From NCBI GenBank assembly GCA_004325065.1, contig PITI01000584.1, positions 1 through 10,571 of the forward strand: 10,571 bases of DNA. The letters are read 5' to 3'. This DNA is from Hamiltosporidium magnivora. Taxonomy: Eukaryota > Microsporidia > Dubosqiidae. The notes below the pieces were generated by a model that was given only the letters and a program-made list of their open reading frames with translations, was not told the DNA's origin and did not search any database. Shown here piece after piece: positions 1-8,840 of the stretch (position 1 is the stretch's first letter; every line of letters starts with the position of its first letter). The translations under genes were made by a program, and so were the position numbers.

Positions 1-50
1 ATAACAATTATAAAGACTTATACAATATATTACATTATCCTTCTCAAAAC

Positions 51-452
51 ATGTTCTGGTATTTATACATGCATATGTATAAACAGTATAGTTTATATGT
101 GTATAGTATATTTACAATAACATATTTCTTTATATTTACTATCCTGCCTGTAAATATATCATATGTTCATATTATAGTTTTATTATTTTTTAAACCGTGT
201 AATTATAAAAATTTTATACTTTTACCTTTTTTGGAAGGGAATGGAAGAGTATTTACCGAAGAAAAGATGGTTAATAAAGAAAGAATTTTTAATGAAGGAT
301 GGGTGTTTTTTTGTGTGGTAGGGTTCTTACAGATGTGTGTGAGTTATATGTTTTGTTTTTCGTTGGTTGGAAATACCAATTTTATTTATTGGTTGAACTT
401 TTTATGGTTTATAATTGTGTTTGTAGTTATAAGTCACAAGTATAAATTATAA
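51..452 (+). CDS. Possible small membrane protein, unrecognised
   Basis: An open frame of 133 codons from an ATG. I do not recognise the product. The translation is very hydrophobic: residues about 16-47 could form one or two membrane segments, a short polar stretch with charged residues lies around 62-82 (NGRVFTEEKMVNKERIF), and two more hydrophobic stretches lie around 84-106 and 111-128, before a basic end (SHKYKL). If real, it would be a small protein with three or four membrane passes. Against it, T-rich DNA readily yields hydrophobic open frames by chance, there is no C-run before the ATG like that of the LRR gene in this window, and the window edge is only 50 bases upstream. In favour, the second half (about 230-430) is richer in G on this strand than the flanking DNA. 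It could be a real gene, a relic or chance. Confidence 0.3.
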   Translation: MFWYLYMHMYKQYSLYVYSIFTITYFFIFTILPVNISYVHIIVLLFFKPCNYKNFILLPFLEGNGRVFTEEKMVNKERIFNEGWVFFCVVGFLQMCVSYMFCFSLVGNTNFIYWLNFLWFIIVFVVISHKYKL

Positions 453-952
453 TAGAAATTTTTATTTTATTGTAGGTTATGTGATTAGCTATAATATTAG
501 CCATATTATTGGTTAGAAATATAAGTCATGGGATTAGTTATATTTAGATGGTTAAATTTAAAACTATTAGTTGTAAAATTGATTATCACCAGATTTTCCG
601 ATTAAAAACTTGTAATTTATTGTCGTTTAAAGTTTTTTTATAAAAAATATTTTTGAATCTTTTATTAGTCTGATATTTTAAAAATTAGTTAGATTAAGAA
701 ATAGAAGTGCACCTTGTCTTAAGTCTCCTAGTAATATTAATAGATTTCTAATTCTATCGGTCTTCTTTATTTATAGAGAATATTTTTTTAAGTTTATATT
801 TTTTCCAAAAATGCAGAACAATTTAATTAAAGGTTTGATAATAAACTATTTTTTTTTCAAAGCGAAATGTTTGGCGGGGATGTTTTAACTGAAAAGTTTT
901 AAGGAAGCTTGAAATTTAGCAAGAAAAATAAATTAAAATTCATAGATGAAGT
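453..952. other. AT-rich gene-free stretch with minor direct repeats
   Basis: No open frame of useful length and no RNA gene is visible on either strand. The first part holds small imperfect direct repeats: GATTAGCTATA (483-493) resembles GATTAGTTATA (532-542), and ATAAGTCA at 429-436 recurs at 521-528. These are short enough to be chance in such DNA. A slightly GC-richer spot around 860-885 has no coding signal that I can support. Confidence 0.5.
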
Positions 953-1126
953 TTAATTTTTTTCACTACCAATTGGGTTTAAATAATCGATGATATTTTT
1001 TATTAGAAATTCTGTTATTGGGAATTTCAAGAATCTAAAACATTTTCTGCCTAAAGCATTTCGATGTATTTTGTCCATTCCTACTGTTTTTTGATCTTTT
1101 TTAAATAATTTAGATTTCTTTAGTTT
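953..1126 (-). pseudogene. Short minus-strand open stretch, possible gene relic
   Basis: Reading the minus strand, about 57 codons are open between stops, with an internal ATG at 1078 (complement CAT at 1076-1078) giving 41 codons. The translation has a mixed, protein-like composition, unlike the Lys/Asn/Ile monotony of neighbouring frames: it includes KTVGMDKIHRNALGRKC followed by FRFLKFPITEFL. The fragment TVGMDKI is loosely like the K-x-x-G-x-D-x-I region at the start of non-LTR reverse transcriptase domains, but nothing further along confirms this. It may be a decayed gene fragment or chance. No product is assigned. Confidence 0.15.
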
Positions 1127-4070
1127 TCAAAAACCTTTTTAGTGTTTCTTCCTCTTTTTTGTTTTACCCATTACTTTCCTTTGGGATTAAAAGGTTTTTA
1201 ATTCGAATTAAAGAGAAATTTATAATACATATAAAGATACTATAAAATAAACAACATATTTGCTCAAATGATTGCTATAGATGTAAAATATCTTTTATGG
1301 TTGTCTGTCACAATTTTTTGCTTTCTTTTCTTTGAAAAATCATTGTAAAAATATAAAAATCTCCCAAGAAAATATAAAGAAAAATAGAAAGAGCAGTTAA
1401 GCAGAAAGCAGAAAAATCCAACCTTAAAATGTTTATTTTTACAATACAAAAAAGTTTTAAAGATTTGTTTTATCATTTTTTATATAAGCATCTTTATAAA
1501 TTAACGAGATCGATAGGACATGGAAGAATCGATAGGATTTAGAAACCAATCCTTAAATGTTTAAGAAAAATAAAATTATATATGAAAATATTAGAACAAA
1601 TGTTTTTGATCAATAATAATCTATCTTCAAATCCCAAAACCTAAATATATCATAAACTCTATAAGACAAGCTGTAGAAATTATCAGTTAAATGTTGATTT
1701 AAGAAATTAAATAAGCATTATTGGTGCCAAGCCACTTTATCGTAGATCAATTTAAGTAATTATGTCAAGAAAACACATGAATAAATTTAAAAGTATAAGC
1801 AAAAGTCTAGGTTTACAACGGTTTTTTTAATCTAAACATTAGTGATTTAGTAGGAATAAGAATTATGATTTCGGTAACAGATTGAAAATTTTAGATTATC
1901 ATAGAAATCACTGTTTGATATTTCGTATTTCTAGGTAAATGATGTCTATATATAATATAGTCAATATATTTAGAAAATTCAAACAAAAATATTAATTTGG
2001 AAAGGTTACCGTGCTTTGATATTTTCAAATAGATGTCACGCTTAATTACCTTTATAAATGCGTTTAGATGCAAAGTTGAACATATTTTTGCAATAAAATA
2101 ACCTAACCTACGTTATCAATATTTTAAACAGTGAGTTTTGTTGTAAGTGTCTTCTATATAATTATTATTTTATATTATAATACTTAAAAATTCGAGCATG
2201 ACGAATTTCATGATATATAATTTTTCTTAATTCAAATTTAAGGTAGATTGAACTTCAAATATTTAAAAAAGAAAAGTTTCAAACTAATATTTGGATTAAG
2301 AATTGCCTCAAAATCTTTTTCGCTACCAAAAAATATCTTTGCTTTATGAACGAAGTGAGTCAAAGTAAATACCAAAACAAATATATTTGAAACAGAATAA
2401 TTGATTTAACGGATCTAACCTGACATTAAGCAAGTAAAAAAAAATAACTATAAATGGGTTTCTGTTGAGGTTATCATGGTATTCAAAGAATGTTAATATA
2501 AAAAAAAATAAATTAAAATAAATATCTGTGTAAATATTATAGAAAAATTGAAATTCGAACATTTTGAAATTAATGATATATTCTTTTTTTAAAATAAAGT
2601 TTTATTATACAAAGTTTGGGAAGATTTTTCTCTCGTAAAATTTCTTTACTAAATATTAAATTTATTTTCTTTACATATAATATTGTCAAATTTTGAATTC
2701 GATACAATGGAATTGTATTTATATTACTAGAAGCCTATTATTTTGCTATGATCTGCAGTTCAAAATTAATTTTCTAAATCTGCAGCTGAAGGTTTTTACA
2801 GCTTATTTAGCCAAAATCAGACACTTTCATATATTATTTTTTTTTTAAATAGCTCTTTCTTCGTCATTTAAACGGACAGCAAGTACTCAATTTGTTTGTG
2901 CGCATTAGTGCTTTAAAAACCGTTTTTCTGCCCATAAAGGTATTTTTTTACTCAAAATCTTTAGGATAATCAGATAGTTTCGACTATCTTTCTTTGTTCT
3001 CCAAATAAATTATTGCTTGTTGATTAAAAGATAGGAGGTATGAAAGCCATATGTTTTGTTGTATAACTTATACTTATTTTAATAATTAAAATTGTTCTAA
3101 AAATTTATATTTATAATTAGATCCGGCAAATCAGCCAATAAGCAATATATCTTTTCAATTTAACGATTACGAGTAAAAAAATTTACAATAAAACTGATTT
3201 GATGTATTAATTTTATTTTATTCTCTATCCATAGGAAAAACTATATTTAGTCCCTTACATTAAATATATATATTATTTTCTTTCTGATGGCAAGTTTCAT
3301 TCACAAATATGTTTTGTAACAACGTGATTTCGAATTTGTATAACAGTGATATTATTTTACCTATTCACGCTGAGATATGATACCGATAATAATTTTTATT
3401 TGCTCAAGATAAACATGTACTGGTATTTTTAGTATCAATTCCATATATTTACTACGGTGTGGTAAATTTCTCAATATTAATATTAGTATTGTGCATTCCA
3501 TGATACTTTTTTGCGAGATGCAACAAAATATAGAGATTTAATTCGTTCATTATATCTATTCTGGCAGTTTGAAAGCATTTTTTATACTAAGCATGGTTGT
3601 TTAGGCTTAGAAGCAGAATATTTACAAAATATAAGAATATATTAATATCTATAAAAAAAATATTAGTACGAAGTAATCTAGTATCTATTCAGAATAGGGA
3701 TTCGAACACTTCTTTTTGATTATATAACAATTTAAAAGAATTTATTGATACTAATTGAAAATCGAAACTGAAACACTGGCAATAAATTTAAATGCAAAAT
3801 AAGAGGTATAAAACATGTTAAATGTAGTTTATAATAAAAGTTTTATCTATCGATTTAATTTCTATTTTTTGATTATTCTAGTATTATTTTCATACATATA
3901 TTGACTAAAAATAATTTATTAAATGATTCGAAGGTAAATTTGTAAAATATAAATTAAAAGAATATAGAAATAAAGAACAAAATAATTTGGCAAGATAAAG
4001 CATTAAAGAAGTATTTTATCTATAATTTAATCAACGAATAAATTAAAAAAACCGGCTTGTATTGTTTTTT
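1127..4070. other. Long gene-free AT-rich region
   Basis: Nearly 3 kb without a supportable gene. The open stretches on the minus strand at 1264-1476, 1891-2073 and 2344-2562 translate to low-complexity Phe/Ile/Lys/Tyr-rich sequence with no motif and look like chance. ATCGATAGGA occurs twice, at 1509-1518 and 1528-1537. One perfect hairpin lies at 2972-2989. A plus-strand hydrophobic reading near 3300-3500 is broken by stops. This may be old, fully decayed sequence; no similarity to the LRR gene or to the transposon-like fragments could be found by eye. Confidence 0.55.
2972..2989. repeat. Perfect 7-bp hairpin with TTCG loop
   Basis: AGATAGT and ACTATCT are perfect complements separated by TTCG, giving a seven-pair stem with a tetraloop. 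A short T-rich run follows (TTCTTTGTTC). No gene lies next to it, so there is no reason to call it a terminator. It may be chance. Confidence 0.35.
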
Positions 4071-4074
4071 TTAT

Positions 4075-4083
4075 CCCCCCCCC
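4075..4083 (+). promoter_or_regulatory. Nine-C run next to the start codon (CCC-like signal)
   Basis: Nine consecutive C residues sit at 4075-4083, one A before the ATG at 4085, in DNA that is otherwise almost free of G and C. Microsporidian genes are known to carry short CCC- or GGG-like motifs just upstream of their start codons, thought to act in transcription initiation and tied to very short 5' leaders. The run supports the choice of this ATG as the true start. The tract is longer than the usual motif and, as a homopolymer, is likely to vary in length. Confidence 0.6.
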
Positions 4084-4084
4084 A

Positions 4085-6382
4085 ATGATAGTTTCGAATA
4101 AGGTTGATATTTTTAAAAATACGTATACATTAAAAATTATATTCACAATAGGTTCTATTTTACTAATTAAGAATATAAAGGCAGATATGTCAATCATTTT
4201 CCATTTTTATGATCTACAGAATCAGCAAGAATGTAATTTAAATTGTAATAAAGAAGAGAAAATGCAATTTTCTAACTTTATTAAGCAGAGGTACAATTGT
4301 TATGAACATGAAGAATGTATTCAATGCACCAGATATATTATTAAAGATCCAAGCGAACTCATATTAAATTTAGATGATAATAAATGTAATGAAAATAATG
4401 AAAAGAAAATTTATATTTGCACGGATGTATGTAAGTACGAAGATTTCCTATATTTTTTGAAAATATTAAATGAAATTAATGATATCAAAGAAAATTTACA
4501 AGTTGATGATTTCATATTATTAATACACATACTTGATATGTTTAAATTCAAGAAGGATAAAAAATTTAAACAAATAATTCGAATTATTTTGCTTTCAATC
4601 ATTTACAATTGTCAAAAAAATTATAATAAAGGTGATTTAACCAAAAAAAATTACATCTCATCATCTTTATTCAACTGTATTTTATATGAATTCCGTAAAA
4701 TATATTTTTTTGATTTGAAGCCAAATTTTGATAAAGAAGAAAGAGTATCTGGTGAACATATTAAGAATCTGATAGTAGAAAACTTCGATGAAAACTTTTG
4801 CTCAGGTAAAACTTATGTCAGTATAAAATCAGAGTTTCTTATTAAACTAAGCAAGTATATAAAATATAACAAAGAATTTAAACATAATTTCAAAAATATT
4901 TTTAAATGGATTAAACCGCTAAGAGTGACTTTTGATAGTATAAATTCTACATCTGACTTATCTATGCTTCTGCCCTTAATTTATTTTATACCTGGAGAAG
5001 AACTTTGTTTTCAATCTTGGAAAAATGCGGTACAACTTCAATACATCTTAGAAAATTTTGGTTTCGAAAAAATCAAGACATTGTTCTTTATAGATTGTAA
5101 TTTTCTTTCATTTTACGAAAGCTATTTTGAAAGCTTCAGATCATTAAAATGTATTTATTTATTAGATTCATGGTTGTTAAATGCAACCGCATCTGAAAAA
5201 ACAGAGAATTTAATACACAATTTAGTCTCAATAATTTCTAATGAAATAGAAAATAAAACCGATGCTTCAAAATTGGAAAAACTGAATACGAAAGATTTAT
5301 TTAAGAAAAATTTTTTGAATTGGGATAAATCTTTAGCTTTCAATGAAAATTTTCTTATACAAAATATGTTTAACTCTAGTAAATATATGATACATTTTTC
5401 AAACACTTTATCCATTTCTCTGCCATCTGCAACATTCAAAGTAGCAATTTTGAATCTTCAAAGAATTTTTAGGATAGATATTTTCTTAGATCAAAATTTC
5501 TTCATTGATTTGAATTTAGAAAGTATGTACGTAAGTAAAAATGTTAAAAGCCTGGAAATTAAATGGGTCGATTTAACTGATATATTCTTATGTAGCGTTC
5601 TATCATTGTCGAATTTAAAAAAAGTTTCAATATTTGCCTCTAAATTTATCCAAAAGAACTATGAAACGAAATACATGAAACACATATCAATGCAAGAGCT
5701 TGTTATTACCCATAGTATTTTAATATACCCTGAGAGAATATTTAAATTTATTAATTCAATGCCAAATTTAAAAAAATTGCAAATTAGTTATAATACTACA
5801 GATATATTCAAACATATATTCAATTTTAATATGATTGAGTTAGTTCATTTAGAAGTTTTTATTTTTCAGCAATGCGGTGAATGCACATCTGGATTCCCGA
5901 AGTTCACAAACAAGAATTCAATTATAAATTTAAATATTAGTTATGATTTCAGCGGAAGTCTACTCTATTACTTGTTTATACACAAAGAATTACAAAATAT
6001 TCAAATATTGGAACTCTCTCGCTTTACTATAAGTAAGAGTGATAGAAATTCGATGGGGAGTTGTACAAAAATTAAAGATATAACAATCATCGGCTGTAGA
6101 TTGAGTGGGATATCATTTTTTGAAATATTTGATATTAAAAAGGAATATGCGATCAAAAGAGTAACTTTAAAGGATATGGTTCTAGGTATACATGATATTA
6201 TTTTCATATCAAATCTGAAGCACTTAAGATTTCTGACGCTTAATTATACTTATTTTACCCCTAATTTCTTCGTCGTATCTCAACTTGTATCTCCAAGCTA
6301 TTCTAAGATAAACATGGGAATTAACGTAAATTTGAAATTTCTGCGATTTAAATATAGGCTTGACGAATTTTTCAGCACGTAA
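4085..6382 (+). CDS. Secreted leucine-rich-repeat family protein, 765 aa
   Basis: The only intact long gene here. Residues 1-33 look like a signal peptide: a short lead, a hydrophobic core at about 16-28 (LKIIFTIGSILLI) and a plausible cleavage after NIKA (33). Residues 50-116 hold eight cysteines (50, 54, 72, 78, 81, 101, 112, 116), suggesting a disulphide-bonded or metal-binding N-terminal module. Residues about 118-300 look helical and Lys/Ile/Asn rich. From about 487 on, irregular LRR-type units appear, such as VKSLEI (487-492), LSNLKKVSIF (508-517), MPNLKKLQISYN (559-570), ITIIGCRL (666-673) and LKHLRFLTLNY (711-721). The start is fixed by the C-run just upstream. No intron and no other membrane segment is evident. 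Secreted LRR proteins form expanded, fast-evolving families in several microsporidia and are thought to meet host proteins; this role is inferred. A decayed copy lies downstream at 8841-10087. Confidence 0.85.
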   Translation: MIVSNKVDIFKNTYTLKIIFTIGSILLIKNIKADMSIIFHFYDLQNQQECNLNCNKEEKMQFSNFIKQRYNCYEHEECIQCTRYIIKDPSELILNLDDNKCNENNEKKIYICTDVCKYEDFLYFLKILNEINDIKENLQVDDFILLIHILDMFKFKKDKKFKQIIRIILLSIIYNCQKNYNKGDLTKKNYISSSLFNCILYEFRKIYFFDLKPNFDKEERVSGEHIKNLIVENFDENFCSGKTYVSIKSEFLIKLSKYIKYNKEFKHNFKNIFKWIKPLRVTFDSINSTSDLSMLLPLIYFIPGEELCFQSWKNAVQLQYILENFGFEKIKTLFFIDCNFLSFYESYFESFRSLKCIYLLDSWLLNATASEKTENLIHNLVSIISNEIENKTDASKLEKLNTKDLFKKNFLNWDKSLAFNENFLIQNMFNSSKYMIHFSNTLSISLPSATFKVAILNLQRIFRIDIFLDQNFFIDLNLESMYVSKNVKSLEIKWVDLTDIFLCSVLSLSNLKKVSIFASKFIQKNYETKYMKHISMQELVITHSILIYPERIFKFINSMPNLKKLQISYNTTDIFKHIFNFNMIELVHLEVFIFQQCGECTSGFPKFTNKNSIINLNISYDFSGSLLYYLFIHKELQNIQILELSRFTISKSDRNSMGSCTKIKDITIIGCRLSGISFFEIFDIKKEYAIKRVTLKDMVLGIHDIIFISNLKHLRFLTLNYTYFTPNFFVVSQLVSPSYSKINMGINVNLKFLRFKYRLDEFFST

Positions 6383-6390
6383 TAAATAAA
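6381..6390 (+). terminator. AATAAA polyadenylation signals overlapping the stop
   Basis: Two overlapping AATAAA hexamers occupy 6381-6386 and 6385-6390, the first overlapping the TAA stop at 6380-6382 of the LRR gene. Another lies at 6430-6435. Signals this close to the stop fit the very short 3' ends typical of microsporidian transcripts. In DNA this AT-rich the hexamer is also expected by chance, so position is the main support. Confidence 0.4.
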
Positions 6391-6563
6391 AGTGATTCGT
6401 TATTTGATCGTTTTTACTAAAGTATCAACAATAAAACTTTATATTTAGAGTTGTTTTTGGGATATATTTTAAATGCTTTTTTTGACCTTCAAATCTATCA
6501 AGATTAAATGTACATTCATGTTCGGAACAACAGCTCGGCTAAGGCCCCGGTCTTTCTTATTAA

Positions 6564-6868
6564 TTCCGTTCACTATATCTTTCTAATGAGTTCGTTTATT
6601 TTTTTAGGGTTCGTAACAATGTAGTTCTAAAGGGTTGGCTGTTAACCCTACGCTCACCTCCAATCTTGAAGACCAGTTCCTAACAATCGCCTCTTACGAC
6701 AAAGAAAGAATACTGCAAGCCAATTTGCGCCTGGCATGGTGGGGGATGAACTTACATGGCTTTCATTCTAACACGATGTGTTTTTGGTACATTTTTCCTT
6801 CTAAAGGTTATGTCTTATATTATGATTTCATAAAAGAGCAGATTATTTCTGGAAATAGACAGATCTAA
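6564..6868 (+). mobile_element. Decayed Ty3/gypsy-type integrase fragment
   Basis: A compositional island: 54 of 120 bases at 6661-6780 are G or C, against 12 of 60 at 7081-7140. Two plus-strand frames join at about 6635. The first (6564-6635) ends in RVRNNVVLKG; the second (6635-6868, no ATG at its head) reads LAVNPTLTSN, then DQFLTIASYDKERILQANLR and LAWWGMN, and ends at TAA 6866-6868. The order (an RNNVVLKG-like strand, a PxxL segment, FLTIAxYD, KERIL, then WWxMN) matches the zinc-binding N-terminal domain of Ty3/gypsy retroelement integrases. The paired histidines expected near AxYD are missing and only one cysteine (MCFWY) remains after WWGMN, so it could not bind zinc normally. No long terminal repeats, reverse transcriptase or DDE catalytic core are visible nearby. 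Identification is from memory of the family pattern, by eye. Confidence 0.45.
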
Positions 6869-7632
6869 ATATTCTATTTGATTTCTTCTGTTTGCTAGTT
6901 TTTTTTACAAAATGGACACTTGAAAAAAGTAAAAATTGAGCCGCTAAAAATCTTAACTAATAATAATCCTAAAATTTATTTACTTTGACCAATATTTTGA
7001 GACGTTACTCTCTTTTGCTATGGGAAAACTATTCTTTTATGAAATAATTCAATTTTGTTAGTATAATTTCTTAGAAACTTTAAAAATGAAAATTCTAAGT
7101 TTCTTAACTTATAGATGTTACTTTTTTACTTAAACGTTGTTTTTAGTGGTATTGATGTGAATATTTCTTGGTTTGTTTTATAAGAATCATTTATGAAATA
7201 GAATTTAAAACACTAACTTTATTAAAGCTATACAAAAATTTATGTAATTTCTAATCACAGCCTCACAGTTATATCGGATTTTGCATTTCATTTAACTATA
7301 TAATAATTAAGATAGATATTAAGTTATAATCGCTGTTTAAAAAATTTTGAAAATAGGTTTGCAGAAATTAGCGGGATGAACACAGAATGAGAACCAAAAT
7401 TCAAATGTAGAATTATAGGCTACATATTTACCCTAGACGAGCAGCTAAATAAAATATCTTTGTTGAATTAGGAACGCTTCTTAAGATTTACCTCAAATAA
7501 TTAAATTTAAAAAAAATAATAAGTATGACCTATTAGTCAATGTGTCGGGTCTTATTTATAGGTGTGCAGTTAAATAATTCATATGAGTATAATCATAGGC
7601 GATATTGGGATAGATACAAAAGATATATTTGA
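6869..7632. other. Gene-free AT-rich stretch with one inverted repeat
   Basis: No gene or RNA could be supported. AGAAACTT (7073-7080) and AAGTTTCT (7097-7104) form a perfect 8-bp inverted repeat around a 16-base spacer. Short protein-like bits near 7400-7470 and 7565-7620 (such as EYNHRRYWDRYKRY) are interrupted by stops and may belong to the relic that follows. Confidence 0.45.
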
Positions 7633-7962
7633 AAAGACTTAAATACCCAGGGATTTTCAGGCATTTATTTAGTCGATAGTACATACAAAGACAGTTGGAA
7701 TGGTGTAATTTATCCGCATAGGAAGATTTTAGTCAGAAGCATATGTAGAAGCGAGCAATTACCAGCGTCATTCGAGTTATTAAAAGAGAAGAACAAAACA
7801 ACATAATATTTCATTTAAAGCAATCGAATTACGTGAAATATTGTGTTAAACACTGAAAAAACAACAAGTAATACCCTTTTTATTTTAGCTGAATCAGCAA
7901 GAGTACAGGAACCGACAATATATAAAAGAATAATAAGATTTAGAAGAATAATATATGATGGG
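7633..7962 (+). pseudogene. Possible decayed DNA-transposase fragment
   Basis: Two open stretches in the same plus-strand frame, separated by stops at 7804, 7816 and 7834. The first (7633-7803, 57 codons) includes GFSGIYLVDSTYKDSWNG and later RSEQLPASFELLKEKNK. LVDSTYK is like the catalytic-Asp motif (VDGTFK) of MULE-type transposases, and a following S/E-rich segment leading to FELLK also occurs in that family. The second (7837-7962) reads AESARVQEPTIYKRIIRF, which is like a helix-turn-helix of the PTIYKWIKRF kind found in several transposases. Neither stretch has a clear start codon, and no terminal inverted repeats were found. The family could equally be Merlin/IS1016-like or something else. 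Decay and the mixed signals keep confidence low. Confidence 0.28.
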
Positions 7963-8394
7963 TAATGAGATAGAAGTAGAATATATAAAAAGATGAAAAA
8001 TATTTTAATATAGAATTTTATTAAATAAAAGTTTTTACTTTAATTTATGCGATTTCAAAAAGTAGTACAATAGACAAAAAAGGAAAACATATTTAAATAA
8101 CAATCAAAATTAATGTAACTTTTATGTAAGAATATTCACAAAAAGAATAATAGAGAACATGAAGTCTAATTGAAAGGTTTTAAATAAGTAATTTTGAATT
8201 TTAAACGCGAAAAGATTGATAAAAGTCTAATCAGATGGAATATTTTTCAATTTTCGCCTTTTTGAACGGTAAGAGACAGAAGAAATACGAGAATCACTAA
8301 AGTATAAATGGTGATTTAATATTTATATTCCAGTCTTATTTTACCTTTCGGTATCGAAAATTATAGAATGGAAGCCAATATTATTCTTTCCTGA
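7963..8394. other. Gene-free stretch, partly tail of a minus-strand relic
   Basis: Plus-strand frames are broken throughout. On the minus strand, the frame that ends at 8395 would continue past its stop as KNNIGFHSIIFDTER before another stop near 8341, and a further protein-like bit (SRISSVSYRSKRRKLKNIP) lies near 8225-8300. These may be the downstream remains of the relic at 8395-8629. Nothing else is seen. Confidence 0.35.
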
Positions 8395-8629
8395 TCATAG
8401 TCTTAGCTTTTCTTGGTCTGTTACTCTGGCAAGAAAAACCGATTTTAAGGAGTTAAACATTTCAAAATTAACATGTTCTTCTATTTTCACGTAAAACCTA
8501 TTTGTTTTATGTTCCACAGTCATGTTCAGATTCTACTCGAGGCAATTGATTTTTAAGACGGTCTTTCGCTTTTCTATTTATATCCTTTAATCTAATGTAA
8601 TTCGGGGTTATGGGAATTGGCTCATAGAT
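8395..8629 (-). pseudogene. Frameshifted minus-strand gene relic, unidentified
   Basis: Two overlapping open stretches on the minus strand look like one gene broken by a frameshift. The upstream one (8510-8629, 40 codons) reads IYEPIPITPNYIRLKD, then RKAKDRLKNQLPRVESEH. The downstream one (8395-8523, 42 codons plus TGA, with ATG at 8523) reads NRFYVKIEEHVNFEMFN, then LARVTDQEKLRL. Composition is protein-like and locally GC-richer (21 of 60 bases in both 8401-8460 and 8521-8580) than the background. Farther upstream, toward 8760, the same frame as the first stretch gives RWRDETSFKPAY and GDKIIFKIFVLYKPH between stops. I do not recognise the protein. A retroelement or transposon origin is possible given the neighbours but is not shown. 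Confidence 0.35.
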
Positions 8630-8840
8630 CTAATGTGGTTTGTATAACACAAAAATTTTAAAAATGATTTTATCACCAATCTCGCACAATCATTTTCAAT
8701 AAGCTGGTTTAAATGAAGTTTCATCCCTCCACCTATTAATGCTGATAAAAATATTTTATAATGGTTTAATCAGAAAAAAAATCTAAAGAGGTATTTTCTA
8801 TTACCTTAAAATGTGTCAAATACGATTTACTCTGTAGGAA

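Noticed and set aside
1264..2562. Minus-strand open stretches at 1264-1476, 1891-2073 and 2344-2562
   Set aside because: Low-complexity Phe/Ile/Lys/Tyr translations, 60-72 codons, no start signal and no recognisable pattern; expected by chance in DNA this AT-rich.
3033..3042. AGGAGG directly before an ATG, like a bacterial ribosome binding site
   Set aside because: The frame stops after a few codons, the spacing to the ATG is too short, and the window looks eukaryotic, where this signal is not used.
3698..3710. GGATTCGAACACT, like the complement of a tRNA T-arm
   Set aside because: The would-be T stem does not pair and no acceptor, D or anticodon stem is found in the adjoining 75 bases on that strand.
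4411..4602. Open frame on the strand opposite the LRR gene (also 5155-5439 and 6001-6207)
   Set aside because: These lie inside the strongly supported 765-codon gene, have no motif of their own and are explained as antisense shadows.
6380..7000. Long terminal repeats around the integrase-like fragment
   Set aside because: No matching long direct repeats could be found by eye on the two sides, so no complete element is called.
7073..7104. 8-bp inverted repeat as a transposon end
   Set aside because: The arms are only 32 bases apart end to end and enclose nothing, so this is at most a hairpin.
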